Assembly (NCBI GenBank): GCA_023819605.1 | Contig: JAMWCB010000004.1 | Span: 1-35,127 of the forward strand | DNA: 35,127 bases | Source of the DNA: Candidatus Omnitrophota bacterium | GTDB taxonomy: Bacteria > Omnitrophota > Gorgyraeia > B26-G9 | Reading direction: 5' to 3' | Part shown: piece by piece, positions 1 to 7,940 of the stretch | Layout: each line of letters begins with the position of its first letter | Position numbering within the stretch: the first letter of the stretch is position 1 | Translations under genes and position numbers: made by a program | Notes under the pieces: generated by a model | Seen by the model: only the letters and a program-made list of their open reading frames with translations | Databases searched by the model: none | Told to the model about the DNA's origin: nothing

Positions 1-120
1 ATGAACATATCAGGCGCAAATATGGCGATAAAAATGATTTACCCCTAACGTTTTCACGCAATGAGCCGATAAATAATCTATGTATAGGGAAAAAAATTAG
101 CTAACAAGGAGGTTAACCGT

Positions 121-246
121 ATGTTGAAAAAATCCGCTCTGCTCCTCATGCTTGTCCTGATTATTTCCTTTGGCATAAGTGTCGCCGGCTGCTCGACAAG
201 TTCTGAAAAAGCGGAAACCGGCAGAATAAGCGGCAGCGCGAAATGA
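121..246 (+). CDS. small lipoprotein, 41 aa
   Basis: A short gene with a very strong ribosome binding site (AAGGAGG, about 8 nt before the ATG). The product starts MLKKSALLLMLVLII, a basic N-terminus and hydrophobic core, and reaches a lipobox-like VAGC with the candidate lipidated cysteine at residue 25. Only about 16 polar residues (STSSEKAETGRISGSAK) follow. By family logic it would be lipidated and anchored in a membrane; its size recalls entericidin-like peptides, but I see no specific homology and assign no function. The TGA stop lies in the first bases of a dispersed hairpin repeat, so the C-terminus may have been set by insertion of that repeat. A weak promoter-like pair (TTTTCA at 51, TAATCT at 74, 17-nt spacer) lies upstream. 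No neighbour suggests a role. Confidence 0.72.
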   Translation: MLKKSALLLMLVLIISFGISVAGCSTSSEKAETGRISGSAK

Positions 247-292
247 AGCTCACCCGGCCTAAAGGCCGGGGTTTTCAAAGATGCGTGGATAA
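242..292. repeat. dispersed REP-like hairpin repeat, copy 1 (short form)
   Basis: This 51-bp element begins AATGAAGCTCACCCGG, forms a hairpin (CCCGGCCTAAAGGCCGGGG) and ends TCAAAGATGCGTGGATAA. The same two ends flank a longer element at 16548-16651. The short form looks like the long form with its central part collapsed. Such hairpin ends with a conserved unpaired tail are typical of REP/IS200-IS605-derived non-autonomous repeats; no transposase is present in the window. It overlaps the stop codon of the lipoprotein at 121-246 and could also work as a transcription-attenuating hairpin. Confidence 0.75.
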
Positions 293-380
293 ACCCGGCA
301 ATGCAACCGGCCTGAAACACGCGACGTTCGGTCGGTATCCCACCGATAAAATTTTAGTCGGGCAAAAAAACGGAGGTATC

Positions 381-2153
381 ATGAAAACACAATGGGTCAA
401 AGCACTATTCGGCATCTTATGTTGCAATCTATGGATGTCCACACCGATCTTCGCGCAATTTATCAGCAATAATGTATACAGTATTGAACTGCAAGGCATC
501 ACCGTATACGGCGCCCTAACCGCGAATCTACTCCCCCAAACGACGGCGATCGCGGACAACAGCGGCAAATTAAGCTTTTCCCTTATCGGTGTTCCGAATA
601 ATACACAGTATAATTTTCTCGTCACAACTATTCGGGACAGCGCGGGAACTGCGGTGCGCCGTTCGCTAATCCCTGCGCCGCAACCGCGCGCAACGCTAAG
701 TTTCGGAGTTTCACCGGTAACCGAAAATCAAACAGAAGCGTTTATCCGGGCATTTGCCGATGCGCGCACCGATGATCCTCTTTTGGCATTTTTTGGTTTT
801 TTACTGGTCCGCACATCGAATATCACCAACGCGGAAATCATTCAAATGGCAACTTTTTGCTACCGTGGAATTAAAGGCAGCGACGGCACGGGACGGACGG
901 ACGGTTTCGAATCCGGACTGCGCGCGAACGGAGCAACCGACGCGCAATTAGTCAACTTGCGGACGAATCTGATTAGTGAATTTACCACGCTTACCGCGCT
1001 TTATAAAAATTCCGTTGACGAATATTTCACTGCCGGCAGCGCCGCGGAACTCGGCAAGCGCGGCGAAGCGGCAGCGAAAATTTTTGAAATGCTGGTCAAT
1101 GCCGCGGAAAACGCCGGCATCGCCGGCGAAAGCCTGCTTTTGGCCTTTAACCGCATGGGCGCCCTGGTCGTTCCGCTGATGGACCAAAGTTTGGCTGCCG
1201 GCACCCTCCGCGCTGCGACGAAGGCCGGGATTGAGAGCACCATGACGCGCGGGATGGAAAAATTGCGTGCCGATAAATTCCTCGCACAGTACACCGGCGC
1301 CTTGCGCACACTCGGCGCTTCGGATGCGGACGTGCTCAAATATGAAACCGCCGCTACTACTTTGATCAGCACCATGCAAGAGAAGTTCCGGCAATTTGAG
1401 CTGACCGTGATGAGAGACGAAGATGTCGCGAAAAGCGCGATTGATCTCTTTAATCAGCAAATGCAGCAGGAGATGGAAGCGGCATTCACGCAATTTATGA
1501 CCGATGCGCAGGCGTCAAACGCCGAGATCAGCGAATTTCGCGGGGAACTCGGCACTGCGTTGGGTATCCCGTCGGCACAGTTGGATACCTACCTGCCGAC
1601 CGCCATGTTCCAATATTATTCCGCGGCAGGTACGCAGGTGAATTGGCCGATTACCATGGTTGTGGCCGGACGCTGGATGATCTCGATAATCAGCAACGGC
1701 GGATCAATCGCCTATAATCGTCAAACCGACGATGCCTATCCGATCCCGGCCATGAATACCTGGAAAGGCGTTTGTAGCAATCCCAGTTTCCATGACAAAT
1801 ATTCTTGTCAGGCTGCCGGCGGATCATGGACGCCGGGCCGCACCGACTATAACGCTATTTTTACCGGCTTACGTAAAGATTGGGCGGAATTGCTTGAAAT
1901 GCGCGAAGATGTCGAAATTGCCGAGTTTACTAAATATGAACAATGGAACGCGCTGTCTTCCCTGAGCACGGTGCAGCAAATGATGCAACAAGAAGAAATC
2001 ATTGAAGATACATTTTATGAGACTATTTTTGGCGATGGAAGCGGATCCGGCGGCATTGCCGGGCGCCTGTCCGGCACGACGAATGGCGCAACCCCGCTCA
2101 GTGACGGCGTCAAAAAAGCCTTAGTCACCGTTTTTTTATCGCCTGATTTTTAA
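381..2153 (+). CDS. exported helical protein of unknown function, 590 aa
   Basis: The start at 381 is chosen because GGAGG lies 5 nt upstream and it gives a clean signal peptide: MKTQWVKALFGILCC, then PIFA|Q with likely cleavage after residue 25. The open frame extends upstream to 243 but would read through the hairpin repeat. After the signal, about 100 residues look like a small beta domain (SIELQGITVYG through PAPQPRATLSF). The rest is mostly predicted helix rich in Ala, Gln and Glu, with coiled-coil-like runs (for example NQQMQQEMEAAFTQFM). One Cys pair (C465 and C476, in CSNPSFHDKYSC followed by GGSW) forms a small C-x10-C motif of a type common in secreted environmental-bacterial proteins. 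No membrane anchor is seen after the signal. A perfect 38-bp palindrome follows the stop. It is probably periplasmic or secreted; I do not recognise a family. Confidence 0.75.
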   Translation: MKTQWVKALFGILCCNLWMSTPIFAQFISNNVYSIELQGITVYGALTANLLPQTTAIADNSGKLSFSLIGVPNNTQYNFLVTTIRDSAGTAVRRSLIPAPQPRATLSFGVSPVTENQTEAFIRAFADARTDDPLLAFFGFLLVRTSNITNAEIIQMATFCYRGIKGSDGTGRTDGFESGLRANGATDAQLVNLRTNLISEFTTLTALYKNSVDEYFTAGSAAELGKRGEAAAKIFEMLVNAAENAGIAGESLLLAFNRMGALVVPLMDQSLAAGTLRAATKAGIESTMTRGMEKLRADKFLAQYTGALRTLGASDADVLKYETAATTLISTMQEKFRQFELTVMRDEDVAKSAIDLFNQQMQQEMEAAFTQFMTDAQASNAEISEFRGELGTALGIPSAQLDTYLPTAMFQYYSAAGTQVNWPITMVVAGRWMISIISNGGSIAYNRQTDDAYPIPAMNTWKGVCSNPSFHDKYSCQAAGGSWTPGRTDYNAIFTGLRKDWAELLEMREDVEIAEFTKYEQWNALSSLSTVQQMMQQEEIIEDTFYETIFGDGSGSGGIAGRLSGTTNGATPLSDGVKKALVTVFLSPDF

Positions 2154-2168
2154 GTAGAACGTGCGTGC

Positions 2169-2206
2169 CGCATAACCGGCCAGGCGGCCGCCTGGCCGGT
2201 TATGCG
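2169..2206. terminator. 38-bp perfect palindrome (possible terminator or cruciform)
   Basis: An uninterrupted inverted repeat, CGCATAACCGGCCAGGC then the GGCC centre and the exact reverse complement. It lies 15 bp after the stop at 2153 and before comF. The RNA stem would be extremely stable, but no T-tract follows, so it is not a classical intrinsic terminator on either strand. It may block 3' exonucleases or terminate by pausing. Confidence 0.55.
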
Positions 2207-2240
2207 CAATGGTGATCATATCCGCAGCGGCAACGAAGCG

Positions 2241-2957
2241 ATGAAGCGTTCATTTAGTCACTACCTGCTTTCCCTGCTCTACCCGCCGATATGTATTATC
2301 TGCCGCGAACCGGTGCGCCTTGATCGGGATTATCCGCTCTGTGCCGGCTGTGAAGCGTCGATCCACGCCTATCGCGCGCCGCTCTGCCGCCGCTGCGGGC
2401 ATCAGTTATCCGAACCTTCGGACGCATATGGCTGCCGCGCTTGCTGCCGCGACACCTTATATTTCGACCGGGCATTCAGTTGTTGTGTATTTGACGGTAC
2501 GCTGCGCGCCTGTCTGCATTATTTTAAATATGCCGGAAAATTATCCCTGCAAGGATTATTCATCAAAAAAACCTGTTCGTTTCTGCGCGATCACCTCGAG
2601 CCGAACTCTATCGATATGCTGATTCCGGTGCCATTGCACTGGACAAAACAATACGATCGAGGGTATAATCAGACGATTATATTGACGCGAGGTATCGCCC
2701 AGGCCTGCGGATATCCGTTGCTTACCGATGCGCTGATCCGCACGCGTCCAACCGACGCGCAATACGCGCTGAATAAAACCGCGCGCATCCTAAATGTAAA
2801 CGGCGCGTTTGTCTGCCGGCGGCAGCGGCTCATTAGCGGTCGGCGGATTTTGCTGATCGACGACATTTTTACGACCGGCGCAACAACCAGCGCGTGCTCT
2901 CGCGCCTTAAAAAAAGCCGGAGCGCGGCACGTAACGGTATGCACCGTTGCCCGGTGA
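2241..2957 (+). CDS. comF: ComF family phosphoribosyltransferase-like protein, 238 aa
   Basis: The N-terminal half holds paired cysteines of a zinc-finger-like ComF domain: CIICRE at about residue 18, CAGCE at about 36, CRRCG at about 50 and CRACC further on. The C-terminal half has the type I phosphoribosyltransferase PRPP loop ILLIDDIFTTGATT near residue 206, and VPLHWTKQYDRGYNQ, the usual ComF motif. Length matches the family (about 220-250 aa). ComF members take part in DNA uptake in naturally competent bacteria (ComFC/GntX) and are widespread outside them. The start at 2241 (MKRSFSHYLL) is preferred over an ATG at 2202, which lies inside the palindrome. The ribosome binding site is weak. 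lptF starts 13 nt after the stop, so they are probably co-transcribed. Confidence 0.88.
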   Translation: MKRSFSHYLLSLLYPPICIICREPVRLDRDYPLCAGCEASIHAYRAPLCRRCGHQLSEPSDAYGCRACCRDTLYFDRAFSCCVFDGTLRACLHYFKYAGKLSLQGLFIKKTCSFLRDHLEPNSIDMLIPVPLHWTKQYDRGYNQTIILTRGIAQACGYPLLTDALIRTRPTDAQYALNKTARILNVNGAFVCRRQRLISGRRILLIDDIFTTGATTSACSRALKKAGARHVTVCTVAR

Positions 2958-2970
2958 AAGAACGCATCCG

Positions 2971-4065
2971 ATGAAAACGCTTAAAACAGCTATCAGTAAT
3001 GAATGGTTTTTGATTTTTCTGCTCTCATTATTAACGATCAGTTTTATCCTGATTGTCGGTAATGTCGTTAAATTAATCGAGTTGGTCATCGCCAAAGGGG
3101 TGAACTTCGCCGATGTCGGCAAACTTTTTCTTTTCCTCATCCCGTCGCTATTTATTTTTTCTCTGCCGGTCGCAGTTCTCGCCGCCACCGTCTTAACGTT
3201 CGGACGAATGGGCTATGACAATGAAATCACCGCACTGCGTGCCAGCGGCTGCAGCCTCTATCGAATCCTCGGTTATTTTATCATCTTTGGCCTGTTTTTC
3301 AGCGCGCTCAGCCTTTGGTGCAACGACACCATTATCCCCTATGCCCACTATGAAACACGCAAAATTCTCAAAAGCATCGGCATAAAAAATCCCGCGTCCT
3401 TCCTGGAAGAAAGGACATTTATCAAAGCTTTTCAAGAACATATCCTCTTCATTTATCGCATCAAACAGGATAAGCTGGAACATGTCAAAATCTATCAACC
3501 GCACTCCACGCGCCCGACCCGCACCATTACCGCCGAAAGCGGGGAATTCATTCCGCTGCCGGAAAAAAACGCGATTAAACTGATTCTGCGCAACGGCATG
3601 GCCGATGAACCCAGCATCGACGGCCCAACCATGTTTTATCAATTAAAATTCAAAACATATTATATTACCCTGCAGCTCGGCGATGCCGACGGCGACCGGC
3701 AGCCCGATAAAAAAATCGCGGACATGTCCTTTGCCGAATTAAACCGGGAAATTCTGAGTTTACAGTCTATGGGTATTGATTCACTGCCGCTGCAAGTCGG
3801 GCTGCATCGTAAGTTGTCCTTATCCGCAAGCCCCCTCCTCTTTATTCTCATCGGCCTGCCGTTGGGCATAAACGTCAGACGCCGCGAACGATCGCTGGGA
3901 TTTGCGATCAGTTTAGCCATTTGCCTATTGTACTATCTTGTCATGGCCTTGGGCGAAAGCCTTGCGCTGCGCGGCATACTCGATCCGTTCAGCGGCGGCT
4001 GGCTTCCGAGCATTATTCTTGCGCTTGCCGCCGGATTACTGATTATTCGTAATTTTGAACGATAA
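2971..4065 (+). CDS. lptF: LptF/LptG family LPS-export permease (first paralogue), 364 aa
   Basis: A YjgP/YjgQ (LptF/LptG) permease of the LptBFG ABC transporter that extracts LPS from the inner membrane and pushes it along the Lpt bridge. The layout is typical: three N-terminal membrane helices, a central periplasmic jellyroll of about 150 residues (from about 115 to 270), and three C-terminal helices. Family marks include the basic cytoplasmic loop with GRMGYDNEITALRASG near residue 80 and LPLGINVRRRERSLGF in the C-terminal half. It lies 13 nt after comF and 154 nt before a second paralogue. The ATPase lptB is on the other strand at 13430-14164. Which paralogue is F and which is G is assigned only by order. 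The start is the first ATG after the comF stop; no strong ribosome binding site is visible. Confidence 0.88.
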   Translation: MKTLKTAISNEWFLIFLLSLLTISFILIVGNVVKLIELVIAKGVNFADVGKLFLFLIPSLFIFSLPVAVLAATVLTFGRMGYDNEITALRASGCSLYRILGYFIIFGLFFSALSLWCNDTIIPYAHYETRKILKSIGIKNPASFLEERTFIKAFQEHILFIYRIKQDKLEHVKIYQPHSTRPTRTITAESGEFIPLPEKNAIKLILRNGMADEPSIDGPTMFYQLKFKTYYITLQLGDADGDRQPDKKIADMSFAELNREILSLQSMGIDSLPLQVGLHRKLSLSASPLLFILIGLPLGINVRRRERSLGFAISLAICLLYYLVMALGESLALRGILDPFSGGWLPSIILALAAGLLIIRNFER

Positions 4066-4166
4066 CGATATTCGCGACGAGGCCATTGCCCGCCAGCCGC
4101 TGAAACCAGTACCAGAGCCGGCGTAGCGACGGGTCGTCAGTTCAGTCGCTCTGTTTGATATTTCCA

Positions 4167-4195
4167 TTGTACATTACGCTGGCGCATGCTATAGT
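4167..4195 (+). promoter_or_regulatory. sigma70-type promoter for lptG
   Basis: TTGTAC at 4167-4172 and TATAGT at 4190-4195 are separated by 17 bp. The predicted start near 4202 leaves a leader of about 18 nt before the lptG ATG. The 154-bp gap after lptF otherwise holds no gene. So lptG can be transcribed independently of comF-lptF. Confidence 0.7.
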
Positions 4196-4219
4196 AAGCA
4201 ACTGCGCCCGGACAAGACA

Positions 4220-5311
4220 ATGAAGCTGATCACGCACTACATTTTGGAAGAATTTTTCAAGGCATTGCTGGGATGCTTTCTTGTCTTTATTTCACTTTTC
4301 TGGATAATCGATCTCTTCGAACACCTCGACGAAATTACCCATGCCAAAGTGCCGCTGTTTGTGCTCTGCGATTATTATTTTTCACTGACCCCGCACATCT
4401 GCGTGCAAATCAGCCCGATCCTGCTGATGTTGGCGGCAATGATTACCTTGAACGCGATGAGCCGCCACAACGAAATCATTGCGTTAAAGGCCGGCGGCGT
4501 AAATCTCTGGCGGATATTTTCACTTTTTCTGGTCAGCGGCGCGCTGTTCGCCGGCGCAAATTTCGCGGTCAACGAACTCGTCATGCCCGAGTCATACCTG
4601 CATGCGCAAAATCTCAAAGAAGAATACTTCCAGCCCGGCGGGGCGCGCCGCATCGCGCAAGTACTAAAAAACATTACGCTCTTTGGCTCGCAAAACCGCA
4701 TTTACATCATAAAATCGTACGACCCGCTGCGCCAGCGCATGGAAAACGTCACTATCTCCGAAAGCGACGATACCAACCGCCCGGTTCGGAGAATTTTTGC
4801 GCAAAAAGCGCAATGGATCGAAGGGTACTGGATTTTTTATAATTGCATCGAAAGCGAGTTTGACCGCGAGGGGAACTTACGCAGCGAACCGCTGCGCTAT
4901 GTCGAAAAAGTTTACCCGCTCGACGAAACGCCCCGCGATTTTACGCGGGCGACCGTTCATCCGGAACTGATCAATTACTGGCAATTAAAAAAATTTATCC
5001 GCCGCCTCGCGCACACCGGCATAAGCACGCAAAAAGAGCAAGTCGTCTTGGCCAACAAAATCGCCTTTCCCGCCGCAAATTTCATTCTGCTCTTTTTCGC
5101 ATTTCCCTTCGCGCTGACCAGAGTACGCGCGGCCGGCACGCTCAAGGGCATTTCGATCAGCCTCATTATCTGCTTTCTGTATTGGGGAGCAAACGCGCTC
5201 TCGCTTTCGCTGGGAAAAATCGGCTTACTGCCGCCGCTGGCGGCAGCGTGGCTTCCGAACCTGCTATTTGGCGGAATCGGGCTGGTCTTGGTCAGCTTTA
5301 TTGAAAAATGA
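4220..5311 (+). CDS. lptG: LptF/LptG family LPS-export permease (second paralogue), 363 aa
   Basis: The second half of the LptFG pair, with the same topology: N-terminal helices (MKLITHYILEEFFKALLGCF is a typical start), a periplasmic beta-jellyroll from about residue 125 to 255, and three C-terminal helices. The loop motif MSRHNEIIALKAGGVN near residue 75 is the coupling-helix region that contacts LptB. The C-terminal FPFALTRVRAAGTLKGIS is characteristic. Length equals that of known LptG (about 360 aa). It has its own promoter 25 bp upstream and ends facing the fba terminator. The ribosome binding site is weak (GGA 7 nt before the ATG). LptG is the better name by order; the F/G distinction is not certain. 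Confidence 0.88.
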   Translation: MKLITHYILEEFFKALLGCFLVFISLFWIIDLFEHLDEITHAKVPLFVLCDYYFSLTPHICVQISPILLMLAAMITLNAMSRHNEIIALKAGGVNLWRIFSLFLVSGALFAGANFAVNELVMPESYLHAQNLKEEYFQPGGARRIAQVLKNITLFGSQNRIYIIKSYDPLRQRMENVTISESDDTNRPVRRIFAQKAQWIEGYWIFYNCIESEFDREGNLRSEPLRYVEKVYPLDETPRDFTRATVHPELINYWQLKKFIRRLAHTGISTQKEQVVLANKIAFPAANFILLFFAFPFALTRVRAAGTLKGISISLIICFLYWGANALSLSLGKIGLLPPLAAAWLPNLLFGGIGLVLVSFIEK

Positions 5312-5352
5312 AACCAACCCGGGATCTGTCCCGTGATGATCGGCGGAGATAA

Positions 5353-5386
5353 CCCGGATATTTCATCCGCCGCTGAAATATCCCGG
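5353..5386 (+). terminator. possible lptG terminator hairpin
   Basis: GGATATTTCA and TGAAATATCC (5356-5365 and 5374-5383) form a perfect 10-bp stem with an 8-nt loop, plus a partial GC extension outside. A run of five T follows, but only about 11 nt later, so this is a weak candidate for the end of the lptG transcript facing the converging fba operon. Confidence 0.4.
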
Positions 5387-5415
5387 CGAAAGCGAAATTT
5401 TTGAACAGGCGCGCC

Positions 5416-5452
5416 AAAAAAAACATCGCGGGATTTAGGCATCCCGCGATGT
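5416..5452 (-). terminator. intrinsic terminator after fba
   Basis: On the - strand, ACATCGCGGGAT, a 6-nt loop and ATCCCGCGATGT form a perfect 12-bp stem immediately followed by eight T. It lies 26 nt after the fba stop and closes the long kdsA-to-fba gene run. Confidence 0.9.
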
Positions 5453-5477
5453 GTGCGCTCCCTGCAGCGTACTTATC

Positions 5478-6485
5478 CTACACTTTTCCCGCCGATCCCA
5501 GAACATTTTGATTCTTATGCTTATACATCGTTATCAACGCATCGCGCGCCGGCCCGAGATATTTTCGCGGGTCAAACTCCGAAGGTTTTTCCGCGAAAAT
5601 TTTACGGATCAATGCCGTCATCCACAGACGCCCGTCGGAATCGATATTTATCTTGCATACGGCCGAACGCGCTGCCCGCCGTAATTGATCCTCCGGGATG
5701 CCGATCGCGTCTTTTAATACGCCGCCGTATTGCGTGATAATTTTTACCGCCTCCACGCTCACCGACGAGGCGCCATGCAGAACAATGGGAAAACCGGGTA
5801 TTTTTTTTTCAATTTCTTCCAAAATATCAAAGCGCAATTCCGGCGGAACCAGAACCCCGTCCTTATTCCGCGTGCATTGCTCCAGTTTGAACTTATTTGC
5901 CCCATGCGAGGTTCCAATAGAAATTGCCAACGAATCCACACCGGTTTTTTTTACAAACTCGATCACTTCTTCCGGCTGCGTATAGGTCGAATGCTCCGCC
6001 TGCACCTCATCTTCGATGCCCGCCAAAACGCCCAATTCTCCCTCAACCGTAACATCGTAGGTATGCGCGTATTCGACTACCTGTTTCGTCAACGCGATAT
6101 TATCCGCGAAAGAATGGTGCGAACCATCGATCATCACCGAGGAAAAACCGGATTCGATGCACGATTTACAAAGCTCAAAGGTATCGCCGTGGTCCAAATG
6201 CAGAGACATCGGCACTTCCGATAAACCTTTCTCCCGCGCCAAATCGCGCATCATCGCGACTGCCCCCTGCGCTAAATATTTCAGCAAGGTTTGATTGGCA
6301 TATTTGCGTGCGCCGCTGGAAACCTGCAAAATCGCCGGCGACTGGGTTTCCACGCAGGCAATCACAATAGCCTGAATCTGCTCCATATTATTGAAATTAT
6401 ACGCGGGAATCGCATAGCCGCCGGCACCGGCTTTTTTAAACATCTCCCGCGTATTCACAAAACCTAAATCTCGATAAGCAACCAT
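5478..6485 (-). CDS. fba: class II fructose-bisphosphate aldolase, 335 aa
   Basis: Reversible cleavage of fructose 1,6-bisphosphate to glyceraldehyde 3-phosphate and dihydroxyacetone phosphate (glycolysis/gluconeogenesis, cytosol). Class II marks: SLHLDHGDTFE with the catalytic Asp98 and zinc His99, SVMIDGSH at 116-123, the second zinc-site region GTSHGANKF around H194, and VLHGASSV with H237. Length fits the family. The start at ATG 6485 is chosen because AGGAGG lies just upstream; a GTG 3 nt earlier is too close to it. ahcY ends 21 nt upstream, so fba is the last gene of the metK-ahcY-fba run. Pairing it with the SAM cycle is a matter of operon context only. Confidence 0.93.
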   Translation of the reverse strand: MVAYRDLGFVNTREMFKKAGAGGYAIPAYNFNNMEQIQAIVIACVETQSPAILQVSSGARKYANQTLLKYLAQGAVAMMRDLAREKGLSEVPMSLHLDHGDTFELCKSCIESGFSSVMIDGSHHSFADNIALTKQVVEYAHTYDVTVEGELGVLAGIEDEVQAEHSTYTQPEEVIEFVKKTGVDSLAISIGTSHGANKFKLEQCTRNKDGVLVPPELRFDILEEIEKKIPGFPIVLHGASSVSVEAVKIITQYGGVLKDAIGIPEDQLRRAARSAVCKINIDSDGRLWMTALIRKIFAEKPSEFDPRKYLGPARDALITMYKHKNQNVLGSAGKV

Positions 6486-6506
6486 CACGCCTCCTTCTTC
6501 GCGGCT

Positions 6507-7928
6507 TTAATAACGATAATGCTCCGGCTTGAACGGCCCCTGTTGCGGCACACCGATATACTCCGCCTGCATTTTTGTCAATTGCGTCAATTTTACGCCA
6601 ATCCGTTCCAAATGCAACCGCGCCACTTCCTCATCCAGATACTTTGGCAGCCGGTAGACTTTCGGCTCATACGTTTTGCCGTTCTTCCAAAGGTCAAGCT
6701 GCGCCAAAACCTGGTTAGTAAACGAATTCGACATCACGAACGACGGATGCCCTTTCGCGCAGCCTAAATTGACCAGGCGGCCTTCGGCAAGCAGGTACAC
6801 GGCCTTGCCGTCCGGAAAAGCATATTTATCCACCTGCGGTTTAATCGTCGTCCGTTGAATACCCGGATACGATTCGAGTTCAGACACCTGAATTTCATTA
6901 TCGAAATGGCCGATATTGCAGACAATCGCCTGGTCTTTCATTCTTTTCATATGCTCAATGGTGATGACATCCCGATTGCCGGTGGCGGTAACATAAATAT
7001 CCGCAACGCCCAGCGTCTGGTCAAGCGTCGCGACCTGGTAGCCAGCCATGGCGGCCTGCAGCGCGCAGATCGGGTCGATTTCCGTCACGATAACCCGCGC
7101 GCCAAACGCGCGCAGCGATTGCGCGGACCCTTTGCCGACATCGCCGTAACCGCAGACGACCGCCACCTTACCGGCGATCATCACATCCGTAGCGCGTTTG
7201 ATGCCGTCGGCCAATGATTCCCGGCACCCGTACAAATTGTCAAATTTCGATTTAGTCACTGAATCATTGACATTGATCGCCGGAACCAAAAGCTCGTTGC
7301 GCTCCATCATCTGATAGAGCCGGTGCACGCCGGTCGTCGTTTCCTCGGAAACACCCTGCCAATCCGCGGATAGCTTCGACCACGTGCGCGCATCCTGTTC
7401 GGCGATCCGCTGCAAAGCGCGCAAGAGCGTCTGTTCGTCTTTACTGTCCGCCGAACGTTTCAACAATTGAGGATTTTTTTCGGCGGCCAAGCCCCAATGC
7501 ACCATCAACGTCGCGTCGCCGCCGTCGTCGACGATCAAATGCGGCCCCTTGCCGCCGGGAAAACGGAGCGCTTGTTCCGTGCACCACCAATACTCGTCCA
7601 GCGTCTCCCCTTTCCAGGCAAAAACCGGAATTCCCGCAACCGCGATTGCCGCCGCCGCCTGGTCCTGGGTCGAAAAAATATTACAGCTCGCCCAGCGCAC
7701 CGACGCGCCCAGCGCGACCAAGGTTTCAATCAACACCGCGGTTTGCACGGTCATATGCAGCGACCCGGAAATACGCGCCCCGTCCAACGGCTTCTGCGCC
7801 GCGTATTTTGCGCGCAACGACATCAGCCCGGGCATTTCGTACTGAGCAACTTCAATTTCCTTTCGCCCTAAATCGGCCAACGCCAAATCTTTTACCTTAC
7901 CATCGCCGGTAGTCATTGCTGACGGCAT
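6507..7928 (-). CDS. ahcY: S-adenosylhomocysteine hydrolase, 473 aa
   Basis: NAD-dependent hydrolysis of S-adenosylhomocysteine to adenosine and homocysteine, relieving product inhibition of methyltransferases. Motifs: [15 protein letters not shown] near residue 56, substrate-site NLYGCRESL with the conserved Cys235, NAD-binding GYGDVGKG at 260-267, and the typical C-terminal PFKPEHYRY. The length of 473 corresponds to the long bacterial form with an insert around residues 150-190. The start has a clear GGGAGG 5 nt upstream. metK lies 12 nt upstream of the ATG and fba 21 nt downstream, forming a SAM regeneration unit. Confidence 0.95.
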   Translation of the reverse strand: MPSAMTTGDGKVKDLALADLGRKEIEVAQYEMPGLMSLRAKYAAQKPLDGARISGSLHMTVQTAVLIETLVALGASVRWASCNIFSTQDQAAAAIAVAGIPVFAWKGETLDEYWWCTEQALRFPGGKGPHLIVDDGGDATLMVHWGLAAEKNPQLLKRSADSKDEQTLLRALQRIAEQDARTWSKLSADWQGVSEETTTGVHRLYQMMERNELLVPAINVNDSVTKSKFDNLYGCRESLADGIKRATDVMIAGKVAVVCGYGDVGKGSAQSLRAFGARVIVTEIDPICALQAAMAGYQVATLDQTLGVADIYVTATGNRDVITIEHMKRMKDQAIVCNIGHFDNEIQVSELESYPGIQRTTIKPQVDKYAFPDGKAVYLLAEGRLVNLGCAKGHPSFVMSNSFTNQVLAQLDLWKNGKTYEPKVYRLPKYLDEEVARLHLERIGVKLTQLTKMQAEYIGVPQQGPFKPEHYRY

Positions 7929-7940
7929 ACGTCCTCCCGC

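Noticed and set aside
1-48. Short open stretch at the left edge ending in TAA (15 codons)
   Set aside because: Could be the tail of a gene beyond the window, but there is too little to support a feature.
243-380. Extension of the secreted protein to an ATG at 243
   Set aside because: It would read through the hairpin repeat and hide the signal peptide; the ATG at 381 has a good ribosome binding site.
948-1493. 181-codon antisense frame within the secreted protein gene
   Set aside because: No ribosome binding site and His/Arg-rich shadow composition opposite a gene with clear start and signal peptide.
4066-4166. Possible small RNA or gene between lptF and lptG
   Set aside because: No open frame with a start signal and no convincing terminator; only weak hairpins.
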